This document shows positions 21,170 through 32,700 of a stretch of DNA of 64,000 nucleotides, piece after piece. The DNA lies in NCBI GenBank assembly GCA_023213395.1, contig CM041465.1:39129741-39193740 (forward strand), given 5' to 3'. The translations under genes and the position numbers were made by a program. The stretch comes from Cycas panzhihuaensis. Lineage: Eukaryota > Cycadophyta. Numbering within the stretch: the stretch's first letter is position 1; the number at the start of each line of letters is the position of its first letter. The notes beneath the pieces were generated by a model that worked only from the letters and a program-made list of their open reading frames with translations, was not told the origin of the DNA and made no database searches.

Positions 21170-24100
21170 TTTAAATTAAGGTTGTATAAAATGTGATGAA
21201 TGCAATAGCAAAAATATATTTGAATGTAAAAATTGAAAGAACTTAAATGAAAGAAATTATTTCCAAATATATATCCCAAGGTTTTCAAAAGTTTGAACAA
21301 ATGAACTAGGACCTAGAAAGGCTACTAGGCTCTAAGTTTATGTTTCTCCTGGGGCAACCTTCGGTTCTATTACATCGATGGCGCTTACGGATGGCAAAAC
21401 AGGGACCCTTTATCTAAGTCTTGCGCCAGGCTCTATATACCTCGATCGTGGGGCTTAAGAAGGCTTTGACACCCCCAATTGTTGGTCCACTGCGCGGTTA
21501 TGCCTAACGACAGATCTAGCGGTGAAGGTTCTCGAACCAAAGGCACTCACCCTCTCCAGGTCTAGCCTTGGTCTCCAAACACCATAAAAGGAAAAGGTTA
21601 TGCCTCACCGCCAAGTATACACACGATAGCTAATGGTGTCCTCATCCAATATGAGTAGGCGATTAGCATGTGCTTGAGGTGGTAACTTCCGGTCCCTTGC
21701 AAGGCTGGAAAAAAGTGTGGTTCAATTTGGGATTTATCTTATTTAATGTGAAAGCTAATCTATTTAGCAATGTGGTCTTGCTTAGAAAAAGAAAAATTCT
21801 TTTGATAATAGAAAAAAAATGCTCTAAGCAAGATGAAATGAAACTTTTACAAAAAAACTTTTTGCCTTTTTTTCAAAAAATAATGTCCTTCAAACAAATG
21901 TAATATGCCTTTGAAAAAAAATGCAATTTTCCTTTTATAAGTGCAAGAAGGATGATATTTTCCAATAATGAAGAAGAACTTTGATACACTTTTAATCAAA
22001 AAGGAAGTAATGATGCTCAAAAACTTTTCACTTATGCAAGATTTAAAAATAAACTTTTGAGAATAGATAGTTTTCAATCAGATGCCAATTTCTCAAATGA
22101 AGAATAAATCTTCAATGTAAAAAAAACTTCTTATATAAGAACAACTTTTATGTATTGCCTTATAAACAAATGTTTGTTCAAAATAATGTAAAGTGCTTGT
22201 AGAAAGATCAAGCAGAAACTTGAGTAAACAAGAAAATATGAACTAGAATTTTCTTTACAATTTTGAAAGGAAGACAAGCTTGTTAGGATGAATATATATA
22301 CTCAACTTTATGATTGAAAACTATAGTGAATGAGGTCGAATAGCTTAAAATTTTATCAATATGTAGATTCTTTGAGACGTGAATCCAATAAAATAGACGG
22401 TTTTGAAAATGGATACCAATAAATCACGTTTTGAATGAGGCAAAGGAAAGGACCTCCTTATGGAGCCTAACAGAGCGAGTGTAGGCAAAAATTGTATAAA
22501 AGTACTAATTAATCCTTAGAAAAGTTACAAAAATGATCAAATATTATTAATGAAGTAATTAATATTCTGCCAATTGAAAATTTTGAAAGAATATATTAAA
22601 CAGGTGTAAAAAACAACAGATTTAGGCCAATAAAATGACTCAACTTTAGCTGATTTGAAATATAAGCAAAATATGTCAAAATATATGAAAAAATATATCA
22701 CGTTGAAGAAATGAGTCAGCTTCCAACGGAAATGAAATCTGATAAAAATTGCAAAAGTTATAGTGAAAAAAGTGACAAGTATCTTTATGGAGAATGTTCA
22801 AGAAACAGGCAAAAATAACTAATTTTCTTATTTTAACGATTAAAATATTAGTGAAAATGAAGTCAAAAAATTAAAGTAAAAGATGGGTATTAGAGTCTAT
22901 ATGACGTAGATCACTATAGAAAAAATTTGGATACAAAACAGTTTACCAACAATAAATAGCAGCCAGTTCTAAAACCGATTTTGTTAAAAATGTAAAAAAC
23001 GCTGAAATTTCGAAAGTCCAATGTTAAAAGGGGTGAAACGAGGTCAAATGGGCACCAAATTGGTCTTATGACCAGTCGAAATCAATCTACAGAAAATTTC
23101 TGATCTGATGGCACAGGTTTCGTCTGAAACCGATGAGCCAAATAGAAGTTATGGCCCAAAAAACACCAATAACTCTATGAAAAATAAAATTAAAAAAAAA
23201 AAAAAGGTTTAAAGTTGAAAAACACTTAGTAAAAAGGTGTCTTAGGATAGACTGCGCTGGGATTGAACCCAAGACCAGTTCGGAAACATGAAACCTCCAA
23301 TGCTGGGAGGGTGAACTCGCTCGTCGAGTTAAAAGGTAAAAAATAATACTAATTCAAACTTGGATCTGAAAATACTATTAATTAAATTCAAATTTTTTAA
23401 AAACCTTAATAAAATGATGCTCTATGGAATGACGGAAAACGCTAAATTTCAAGTCAATAAATGTAGATATCGGCGAATGCTATACGCAAGTCAAACGGAT
23501 ATCAATCGCAAATATCAAAGCGGATGCAATAAATGATAGCGAACGCAATGACGCAGATGTAATTTACTGCAGATAAATAATATCAAATATCTCAAGCAAT
23601 ATATGCATACGGCTCAAAAGGCCACAAAGGCGATACAATGAATAAAGGCGATACAATGCGATACAATAAATATAATTAATACAAGGCGATTATATCAATA
23701 GCGATTATATTAAAGCGAACGGATCAAACGGACTGCGTATTAATACACAATGCAATAGATACAATGAATATAATTAATACATGGCAATTATATCAATAGC
23801 GAACACACGGGCCGACACGAAATAGCAACGGGAACGGACTGTGTATTGCAGCAACGCATAAAGGCGGACTGTAACAGAACACGGACTTCCCAAGATTTAA
23901 TGAAGAGGACGAGAAACGTACAGGACGCAGACAGAGAGAATCAAAGGGCGAACAACGGACCACGAGAGACGTCGGTACCGATCGGAATCGAAACGGAGAT
24001 CCAAACGGAAAGCAATAAATGCAGGCGCAGAAGGCCAACGCAGCGCGCTGAAGATCAAAGCAAATCTAAGAAGGCTGGCTAAGCAATCTACTTACACACA

Positions 24101-24620
24101 GCGGACCGGCTAAGCAATCTATTTACACACAGCAGAGATATATCTGCGTAACGAACACGGACGGCTAAGCAATGAACAGGAGGTGAGCGGGCTAAAAACA
24201 TGCCAATGCAAACCCACAACGATGCAATGAGTGAAGCAAAACACGGGTGCTCAAAGGTGATCAATGGAAACAGAGACAACAGGTATAAAGTACAAGCCAA
24301 ATCAAAGGAGAGACAACAGAGACAAATGATAAACGCAAGTAATAAAAATAGATAATGAATCTGAGGAGAGCAGATCAAAGTACAAAGTAAAGAGTATATA
24401 TCAAAATATTTATTTATATGTTGAAAAATATAAAAACGGAAACGAAGAACCTGGTTTCCATATGGAAACAAACTTAGGCGGAGATCTTCCTCCACAGTGG
24501 AAGGAATCCAGATCCGTCTTCTCCAGCAGATCGGTGAGCTCGCCAGAATCTCAACGAGCAGTCATATAGCTATGTTCCATCGGACGATTGAGCAACCAAA
24601 ACCCGAAAATAGACAACCTA
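21170..24620 (-). other. Long untranslated leader of the chimeric copia element
   Basis: About 3.4 kb separate the primer-binding site from gag, far more than most copia elements have. I see no conserved protein. The gag-proximal part (about 21290-21575) is a conserved block. The part at about 23628-23830 is made of imperfect repeats of 'cgatacaat' and 'gcgattatatcaat'. A 31-bp unit is repeated at 24077-24107 and 24108-24138. The LTR-proximal kilobase has more CpG than the surrounding window. Confidence 0.7.
21290..21575 (-). promoter_or_regulatory. Conserved leader block with a splice-donor-like site
   Basis: The minus strand contains CTAGACCTGGAGAGGGTGAG followed by TGCCTTTGGTT. The same arrangement is found on the plus strand at about 58585-58860, in the leader of another copia element. 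GTGAGT at 21550-21545 fits the plant 5' splice consensus. Whether it is spliced or has another role, such as packaging, is unknown. Confidence 0.5.
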
Positions 24621-24632
24621 GCTCTGATACCA
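24621..24632 (-). other. Primer-binding site of the chimeric copia element
   Basis: The minus strand reads TGGTATCAGAGC, complementary to the 3' end of initiator tRNA-Met, two bases inside the LTR end. A second identical site lies 82 bp away at 24714-24703, within the LTR-terminal repeat. Confidence 0.8.
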
Positions 24633-24634
24633 AA

Positions 24635-25052
24635 TGAAGGAAAATATATTTGCAAGAACTATGCTTTGATGCCAAATGATGGAAAAAATATGGAGCCAAA
24701 GTGCTCTGATACCAAATGATGGAGCCGGAGGAGCAGAGCAGGACATCACGACACTTTCATCTTGAGTACAACGGCGATTTCTGAAAGAGTGGCGGTGTTA
24801 ATAAACACCAGGGAGGTATTCCCAACCCTTATATAGAGAATTCGGGGAGGCGTCGGGCGCCATCACCCTAGCTGCACAACAATTAAAGTTAGTTTGAAAA
24901 AATATACAAAATAAATAACGGTGATACGTACCTCACGTGAGTGGTCGATCCGGGCGGCTTTTGAACAGCTCAAGGTGCCCTAGGGGCCCTCAAAGGTGGC
25001 TTTGAGGGGCCCTAAGCGCTCTAGTGCACAAACATTGGGATTATTCCCAACA
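24635..25052 (-). repeat. 5' LTR of the chimeric copia element
   Basis: On the minus strand it starts TGTTGGGAATAATCCC. It has a TATA candidate CTATATAAG at 24836-24828 and ends in one copy of the 82-bp unit (24716-24635). The AATTT duplication abuts it. Excluding the 82-bp unit, the 336-bp body is GC-richer than the 3' LTR body and does not align with it base for base. Confidence 0.75.
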
Positions 25053-25057
25053 AATTT

Positions 25058-27000
25058 TATTTAAAAAAAAAAAAAAGAGTTGCAATATAATCATAAGCTA
25101 ATGGGGTTATGGGGGATTTTATGCTTGATGATGTCGTAGAAACCTCGATATAAGAGGGGTGGCTATTGGGAAGTGGGTCAAGGATAGATTGATACTTGGT
25201 TGGGATGGGTTACATGTTGAGGTAAATGTTAATTTAAGGTTAAATATTATTAAGGCAAGCTATGCAACCAATGCTATTATTCATATGTCAACTCATTTAT
25301 TTTGTGGTTAAGAGTTTATTGAGAGGTGGTTGGAGTCCATATAATTTATGCGTTTGTCCAAAGTAGTCTTTAAATAGAATGAATGGGTTAGAAGGTGAAT
25401 TATTAATGTTGTATGTGCTAAGGGTTTGGAGCCATTGAACTCTTGTAATGGCATCAGATCAACCTATAGAAAGGATATAAAAATTAGAATCAAGTTGGTA
25501 TGTGCCAATTTGGATATGGAGATTTTTAATAAGGCCTATACAATAAAGTTTGTAGTGCTTTAGTAAAGAGTAGGTGAACCTAATTTTTGGTACTATGTAT
25601 AGGTTAAGTTGTCTAGCAAGGGAGATATCGATGAAGTTAAGCAACACGCCACCCTCAATCATGATGGTTATGGGGATCTTCTTTAATGTACCTTTGACAC
25701 ATAAGGGTTTAAGGTAGGGTATAGTCTGGATAGTCGAGGAAATAATAAAAAGAGAAACTTCATGTTTGAGTTTAGGCTCTATGAGAGAATCAACAGTGGG
25801 GTCTTCCTTAGGGTCAATGTCTGTATACAGATCTTCATCAATTGAGGCTGCAGGTTCAATGGTGAAGGACTACACATTCAACTTTACATGCCTTACCATA
25901 TTTGAAAGTCCATTTCTATATACACCGGATGAAAAGGCCCACTTCCTAACATCTATTATCTTTGGTAGTAGTCACTTACTCAAACCCTATAGTTTGTTTA
26001 ATTATTGATTATTTCACTATGGGGTATTCTTCTATAGGGTGATTATCCCAACGATCCTCCCATTGAGATCATGGCTTTTGTGTGTCTAATGGGTGAGAGT
26101 GTGGGTACCAAGGTGTATCCCATCGAGAAGTGAAAGTGTTCTCAGCTACAAATTCCACCTCAACTACTTTTACCATGGTTATATCCCATCTTAAAGTATT
26201 TGGTGGGGATGTTTTTAGACGTATCTAGATGCATTCTTTGAGATTGGCCATATAGATTTTGACTAGGGTGGATTTATCAAGCTACATATTAACCCTGTTC
26301 TAAAGAGCTTAGAACTCATTGGTAAAAGCTTTGACTATCGAGGACTATTTTAGCTGAGTGCGCTGGTTAAAAAAGATTTTGGTTCCATGTGTCCTCATAC
26401 TACTCAAAGAAGCTTTTGTAGAACTGATCCCAAGATTGATTTATAGGGTATTCCTTCTGCCACCATTAAAACTAATAATGAGCTTGCCCATTAAGATGGA
26501 CTGATGCAAAGGTAAGTTGGTCATTAATCAGCATGGGGTAGAGTTAGAAATATGACTCTAACTTACGAATCCAACTCCTTGCATTGTTCTTATTTAACTT
26601 TGGATCAAAAATAGGGATATTAATTTTATTGAGGGAATGGTAGCTATTGTGGATAACTCTGAAATATAGGAGGTAGTGGTGTCTACTGTTGATTAGTTGG
26701 CACTATTGAGTTTGAGGTACTTCCTTGGTTAGAAAGCTATTAGAGTAGTTATGAGGATCTTGTAAGATCAAGTCTAATGTTTAAAAATTCACTTTTTAGG
26801 GCTACAAATTCTTTTAAATTCTGATCGTTATTGTTATTGAGCTATTCCTACATGTTATGGAACTCATTCTTAATGGTTATGAAACTACTTTTAAGTTATT
26901 AGATTTTATTAGCCTATTTGGTTGCCATCATTGATTGTGAGTATTGGCATATGTAAGAGAAGAGGACTAATCAAAATGGGACTAAGTAGAAGAAGGGGAT
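25058..27000 (-). pseudogene. Gag and protease of the outer chromovirus
   Basis: On the minus strand the gag capsid-type domain runs about 26760-26180. Fragments include ARSWIRKLESYF-like and QLTFASVHLNGQAHY at about 26600-26490, and KIYMANLKECI-like at about 26270-26220. The protease follows at 25760-25380 (FIDISLARQLNLYIVPKI and KNLHIQIGTYQLDS). The active-site triad has decayed to Glu-Gly-Gly. The linker to RT ends in a run of T at 25065-25075 next to the copia insertion. Many stops are present. Confidence 0.75.
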
Positions 27001-27400
27001 TGTACGAAGTTAGAAGAGGAAGAAAGAATAAAATGATAAAGTGGGGATAGATAGGAAGAAAGGGATTTAAAGAAGATAGGGATTGAGTGAGGGGATGAGA
27101 GGGGGATAGGGGAGCTGGTGTCTATAGTCGACTGATCCTAAAGTATAATGGACTCACCTAATATACTAAAATGAGCATGAAAAGTATGTCGAGATGGGGT
27201 TGGTGAGTTTTAAGTGATTTGTTTTACCGATAGGGCCTAAAGGTAACTTGGATACTGATAAGCATGAAAAGTCACTGCAAAAACTATCCTAGTACAAAAT
27301 GATTAGTATGACATGCTAATCAAACTAAGGTATATAAATTTTAAAGTTTTTTTTTTTACTCCTCTTTTTCTTTCTTTCATTCTTTTTTTTCCCTTTTTTT

Positions 27401-27431
<31 letters not shown>

Positions 27432-28275
27432 AATCATAAGCCCAACTATAATAGTAGTTTCTAAATTTAGGAAATATTTTAGAAATTAGAGTTTTTTTTT
27501 TGGTTTAAATATAATGTTATGTAATCTCAATTAGAAAGTGAGACATGATGTAAGTAATACAAGTTGTCCTACTAACCAGAAGACAAAGTGTGCATGGTCT
27601 TGTAGGCCTACTAATATACTTCTTATGTAGAACTTTAGGACAAGTAGCTTTGTGGTGCTAATCACTAACCACTACACTGTAGAACTTTAACAACTAATAG
27701 GTTGCCTATGCTAAGAACATTTTGAGACCTATAAGTGTCCTCCTATATACTAAAAGGTATGTGGGGTATAATTCTCTAGCTAGGTTCTGTCTAAGGCTTA
27801 GTTTAAGAGTGTTATCTCCAATCCTTTATGTAAGAGTCAGAAAAGCCACAATACACTTATCCAGAATAATAGATCCCTATGATTTTTAAAGATCCTCGAT
27901 GTAGGATCTCTACCTAACTACTTGGGTAGCTGCCACATAGAGTCATCTACCCAAGAAAGAGAGGTGGGAAGGAGAAAAGACTAACCACTAAGTGGATTTA
28001 TCTACCCTTAGACTAGCATAGAATTAGAAATAAATAATCAAACTAAAAATAAACATAAAGAAAAAAAATAAAAGTGTTGGGCATTATATAGAGGAAGAAA
28101 TTCTTCTTCCCTTGTGACCCTTAAGTGGTATTGATTATGTTCCTCAATCTTTGTAAAGAGAGTACTAAGAGGTGGTCTTTCCTCAATCTCTACTTAGGTA
28201 GAGAGAGTACTCGATCAGGCAGAGGAAAAAAATCTCAATTTTTTTGTTGAGTCACTTCCCATGATCACATGCATG
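27001..28275. other. Leader of the outer chromovirus with a pyrimidine microsatellite
   Basis: This is untranslated sequence between the primer-binding site and gag. It contains a T-rich and (CT)n tract at 27346-27431. No other coding signal is seen. Confidence 0.5.
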
Positions 28276-28287
28276 TCTCTAACACCA
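28276..28287 (-). other. Primer-binding site of the outer chromovirus
   Basis: The minus strand reads TGGTGTTAGAGA, a decayed TGGTATCAGAGC-type tRNA-Met site two bases from the LTR end. It is followed by CATGCATGTGATCATGG. Confidence 0.6.
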
Positions 28288-28289
28288 CT

Positions 28290-28526
28290 TGATATGATTC
28301 CTTTTGAGAATTCTCTTATACTTGATTAGAAAACTAAAATACAGAGAATAAATAGAGCACAAATGGACAAAAAAATAGGCACAAAAAATTCACTCCAAAT
28401 AGGAGACAATAATTTCTCATTCTAAAAGCTAGATTCTTTTACATCCATAAGGCCTTAAATAGGCAATATGGCTATTTAGTCCATGAACCTTCACAAGAGT
28501 TTTGCTAACCACTAGTGATTATGTCA
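28290..28526 (-). repeat. 5' LTR of the outer chromovirus
   Basis: This 237-bp LTR has TG and CA ends on the plus strand. It matches 1-281, and the primer-binding site adjoins its low-coordinate end. The sequence just right of it is the integrase of an opposite-strand chromovirus, which fixes the outer boundary. Confidence 0.75.
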
Positions 28527-28531
28527 TAGAC

Positions 28532-29425
28532 TATCACTCTAGATTGGTACATAAAGTTCTTAAGTCATTCCTAGAAGACTCTATGGAAGAAGCTGGGAAT
28601 AAAACTATAGTTTAGTAGTGCCTACCATCTATAAATTGATGGATAACTTGGAGTGGTATACAGAAGTTTAGAAAACCTACTAAGGTATACCATTAGAGAA
28701 AAGTCTAAATAATAGGATTTGGCATTAACTTAGGTAGAATTTTCATATAATAATTCTATAAGTAGGTTAATAGGTAAATCACATTTTTGAGTTATATATT
28801 GTAGAAACCCTAAGGGTGTACTACATTTAGTATATCTACCTAGTGGGGAGAAGGTGAGTGACAATGCATAATCTTTTGTAGAGCATATATAATAGGTTTA
28901 TAAGGAGGTGAGAAAAAAATTATAAGACGATAATAAAAAGTACAAGGAAGCAATAGATAAGACTTACACGCATAAGGTATTTGAAGAAGGTGACCTGGTG
29001 ATGGTTTACTTAAAGAAAGATAGATTTCTATAAGGGACCTATAATAAACCCAAGTATAAAAGAGTTGGACCATGTTAGGTTATAAAATTAATTAATTAAA
29101 TACGTACAAGGTGAATCTTCCTGAACAATTTGATATCTCTCCTATTTTTATATTTTAGATTTGTATGTATATCATGAAAGAGATGAGGAGGTAGATTATG
29201 AAGGTGAAGTGGCAAGTTGGGAACCCCAAATTCTAAGGAAAGGTCAAGAAGAAATTAAACAAGTGTTCGATATGAAGATAATAAGCACTTAATAAGAAAA
29301 CTACAATAGGTACCTAGTGTAATAGAAAGGTCTACCACAAGCATACAACACCTAGATCATAGAAAAAGAGCTAAAGTAGTTGAATCTTGACAAATGGTAG
29401 GAACTTTATCATAACAACTGATAGG
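28532..29425 (+). pseudogene. Integrase C-terminal part and chromodomain of a second chromovirus
   Basis: The plus strand starts inside the integrase core (DTKFLSHF-like, then SSAYH...DG with Gln codons turned to stops). It continues with SLENLLRYTI and the GPY/F-like VGPC segment near 29070. VNLPEQFDISPIF (about 29107-29145) and DLYVYHERDEEVDY follow. A chromodomain with RYLV.WKGLPQAYNTWIIEK lies at about 29280-29375. The N-terminal rest is missing because the outer chromovirus starts at 28526. Stops and small indels make it inactive. Confidence 0.8.
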
Positions 29426-29444
29426 AGCAAAGTTCTTTTCAACT

Positions 29445-29990
29445 TAGGGAGGATGATATGAGTGCATCTTGACCTTCATCATAATTTAATTCACTTTTCA
29501 CTTTCTAGCCTTTTCTTTCTCCAAAATTTGGGGTTTATTAGTCAGACCACAACTTTTTACTTAATAGTGAGAATTCAGTCATTTTTGTAATGACTTAAAG
29601 GTATATCCTAGTAGAATAGGTTAAAATAAACTACACCTGGGTTGAAGGACCCATTATAGGCCCATAATTTTTTAGCAAAAAATACCCCAAACATGGCTAA
29701 AAATTTAGATTTTTTTTATATGTATAAAAGTAGCACTTAATTTTAAACTAGTTTTTATTTTTTATATTATGACACTTAGTTGTCTAGTTTTTTAGTAGAG
29801 ATTAATCTAAAACATTCTTTTATTTAATATTTAGGTAATTGGGAGTTTTTAGGATTAGGATTGGAAGCTTTTAGACTCCCCGCTTTTACTTATATAAATG
29901 TAACTTTATACTATCTTTTAGTAATGGAGTGGAATGGAAATAGAAGTAAAACGATTCTCACTATTCTTTAGTTTTTTTTTTCTTATTTTA
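29445..29990 (+). repeat. Polypurine tract and 3' LTR of the second chromovirus
   Basis: GGGAGGA at 29447-29453 is followed by TGATATGAGTGC at 29454, the expected LTR start after a chromodomain. A TATA candidate TATATAAA lies at 29891-29898. The right end is uncertain, because no second copy is in the window to align with. Confidence 0.5.
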
Positions 29991-30059
29991 AGTTTGTTCA
30001 TATGGGATTGAATGTTTTCCTTGCAAGTCATCCTCATCAAGATTAAGTACTCAAATTTG

Positions 30060-30910
30060 AATAGTATTAGTTTCCATTCTTTGATTTATTAGTAACTATA
30101 TTTACTAAATCATTTCTCTTTATTTGGAATTCATTTACAAAATGACCATGATTCTTATATTTATAACATTAGGGTACTAAACCTCTTCTTTGTTCTATTC
30201 CTTATTGTGTAAGAGTTCTATTGTTTCCTCATCCTTGGATGAGACTTCTTTTTATATTTGATGTATAAGATTTTCTTCTCAAACTCAAGTCATTTCTTGC
30301 TTAAAATTTTCCTTAAGAAAGTTTTTCAAAATTTGGTCTCTTGAATATCTCCCTTAAGCCTACCTTTGATCAATTCATCAATCTTCAATGTTGATAAATC
30401 TTTAGATACCTCTATGGTAGTAATTACATTCTTAAACTTTTAGATTTCATCAATACTCCTTATGATTTTCTCTATAATTCTTTGCTTAGTAATTTTGCCA
30501 CATAAGTATCTCATTTGATGTACTAAATCTTGAGTTTTAGTAATAAAGTTAGTCATATATTTTGAAGTATATATCTTAAAAATTTCTTCTTAGGTTTTAT
30601 AACTTTATATCAACAACACCTTTAATTATAGTTTTTAATATGTTCTATGTTTCATTAGATGTTTTAGTATCACACACGTAAAAAAATAGGATCATCCACA
30701 ATAGAAAAAATAGTAAAAAGAGCTTTACTATCTAATTCTTTCTTTTCCTTTTCTTGATTAGGAAACAATTGAAAAGTAAAAGAAATAGGAATAAGAACTT
30801 TGTATATTTAAGAAACAAAATCCAATAACTCTCGAGTAATTAAAATAGGTTTCATTCAACTTAACCATATTAAATAATTATTGCCTTAAAACTTAGGAAG
30901 CATCAAATTA
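30060..30910 (-). pseudogene. Decayed copia gag
   Basis: The minus strand matches the gag at 20115-21169 in outline: a MLPKF.GNN start near 30905, KPILI near 30850, ALFTIFSIVDDPIF near 30735-30695, and a UBN2-like YRENHKEY segment. Stops are frequent. Downstream protease, integrase and RT are absent, because the sequence gives way near 30050 to material next to the second chromovirus LTR. Confidence 0.65.
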
Positions 30911-31527
30911 TTATTAAAGAGGAAGACATCTTTATAAATATAAATCAACCACAAGTGCATAAATAAAGAATAAAAATAAGTAATTAAGTACACATATCAC
31001 TCAAACTCAGGATATCATCCCTATCCCTTAAATTTAAGACCAATTTTTGCCTTCTTGTCATCTAGAGTAAACCAAAATACCAAATATGAATGTTTTTATA
31101 TTTTTATATCAAGCCATTATGATTTAAAATAAAATACCCCTAGGCTCAAAAAAGGGCAAAAATATTGTTTATTTAAATGCAAAAATAATATCATTTTATT
31201 ATCACATAGGGTTTTAGTATAAATCATGATTTTTAAACAAAATTTCCTTTATCGAAGTAACTTAAAAATGCTTTAAATCATAGCTCAAAATAATGAGTTC
31301 TAAGTTAGGATTCCAATGATTTAGATAGTTTAAAAAATAAACATCTAAATCAAAAGATATTGTTGAAAAAGTATAAGTACCTTCTTTTAAAAATTAAAAC
31401 TAAGTTGTGTTAAAGCTTTAGCCCCTTTTGATGTTTGGCCACTGGTCCTATAGATGTTACATATGACTAGTCATTGAATTAAAGGGGGTTAGTGGTTGGA
31501 ATTTAAAATTTTATTCAATCTAATTTA

Positions 31528-31564
<37 letters not shown>

Positions 31565-32462
31565 AGATTTTACCCTAAGTCAAGTCTTACCTAGTTAAAA
31601 TTAGCACAAGGTAGTCAACGAGTAAATAAAAGCACATAAATCATGTTATAAATTGATTAAATCAATAAATTTAATCAATTAATAAAGGGAAATTTTTAGT
31701 AATAGGTCTTTGGCATGAGAAACTTCACATAGGTTGCTAGATGGGTTAATGATGGAATAACCAACAACTAGAGTGATGAATTACTAACACAGGTATGCTT
31801 GTGCTAAAGAGTGTTAACAAGGTAGAATGTAGAACTTCATAGAATATATTAAGTATAAATCTTCAATCAAGCCATGTAGAACTTCATGTAGCACCTCTAT
31901 AGTTTCATGGTATAAATAAAGGAAGTACACAATGAAATAGGGGTGCCATACAAGATTATATCATGGTCATAGTAATGATGGCTATAAATCTCCATGAGTA
32001 GGTATTATTAAGATCACATCATGGTCATAGTAATGACGATTATAAATCTCCATGAGTAGGTATTATTAAGAAGTATAAATAACAAATAAACTAGAATGAT
32101 GTATCTTTAGTAGATGGATAATAGTAATTATTTATAATCCTAGTGAGATTATTATAATCCTTCAAGGAGCCATAATTGAGGGACAAATGACATACACAAA
32201 GAAGCCAAACGTATCAAGGTTTTGTACTTTAACATGGGGCCATAATCAATGGATAACATACAAGCCCTTATAACCATGAATAAATAAGATAGTCTCCTCA
32301 TAAGGCTAGCAATGCATTAGTATGTGACAACATGGTAACATTCTAATATTCTTTAAACTAAGAGAAAATAATAGCCTCTAAACCCTAGCCAATAAATAGA
32401 CAAACATGGAAACTTAACTAACCTTCACTTGTAGATAGATGGAGAACATGGCTCTAATACCA
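30911..32462 (-). other. Leader and primer-binding site of the decayed copia element
   Basis: The stretch is non-coding. It contains a (TA)n microsatellite at 31530-31562 and a 58-bp tandem duplication (31954-32011 and 32012-32069, few mismatches). At 32462-32451 the minus strand reads TGGTATTAGAGC, a tRNA-Met-type primer-binding site adjoining TG at 32463. Confidence 0.55.
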
Positions 32463-32700
32463 TGTTAGATTGTATAATAATACCAAGATTAAAATAATAA
32501 TAAATTTTCTATTAATAATTCAAAAGCCTTATTATATCATTTATAGATGTCATTCACAAATGGTATTTTGTCAACTATACAATTAATGAAATTAATTCGA
32601 CAAATACACTCATAGTATATTATCTCCAAAAAATGTTAGGACTCTTTTATAAATAGTTTTATGTCTTATGGAGCATTTTTAATTGGTTTCTATAGGATTT
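32463..32700 (-). repeat. 5' LTR of the decayed copia element (outer end uncertain)
   Basis: It begins TGTTAGATTG next to the primer-binding site. A minus-strand TATA candidate (TATTTATAAAAG) lies near 32660-32646. No second LTR copy was found in the window, so the right boundary is a guess. Confidence 0.4.

Larger units (their letters stand above)
16528..25057 (-). mobile_element. Chimeric Ty1/copia element with AATTT target duplication
   Basis: The element proper is 16533-25052, from TG to CA on the plus strand. It is flanked by exact AATTT duplications at 16528-16532 and 25053-25057, and lies within the outer chromovirus RT. Reading leftwards: 5' LTR 25052-24635, primer-binding site 24632-24621, a 3.4-kb leader, gag, protease, integrase, and RT up to the YVDD box. 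A second leader and gag start follow, then a short tail and the 3' LTR 17092-16533. RNase H is absent. The two LTRs share an exact 82-bp end but otherwise look like different, related families. Confidence 0.85.
1..28526 (-). mobile_element. Outer Ty3/gypsy chromovirus, split by two later insertions
   Basis: A single minus-strand chromovirus can be pieced together from separated segments: 5' LTR 28290-28526, primer-binding site 28276-28287, gag and protease about 27000-25058, RT and RNase H 16527-15253, integrase and chromodomain 1694-305, polypurine tract 297-285, and part of the 3' LTR at 281-1. Removing the Tat element (about 1695-15252) and the copia element (16533-25052) leaves about 6.4 kb, a normal chromovirus size. 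Every domain has stops and frameshifts, so it is not functional. The left end of the 3' LTR lies outside the window. Confidence 0.85.

Noticed and set aside
23628-23830. Short repeats resembling a CRISPR or satellite array
   Set aside because: Units are irregular in length and spacing, lie in a copia leader, and the genome is plant-like. There are no regular spacers.
31530-31562. (TA)n tract as a structural element
   Set aside because: It is an ordinary dinucleotide microsatellite inside a decayed copia leader.
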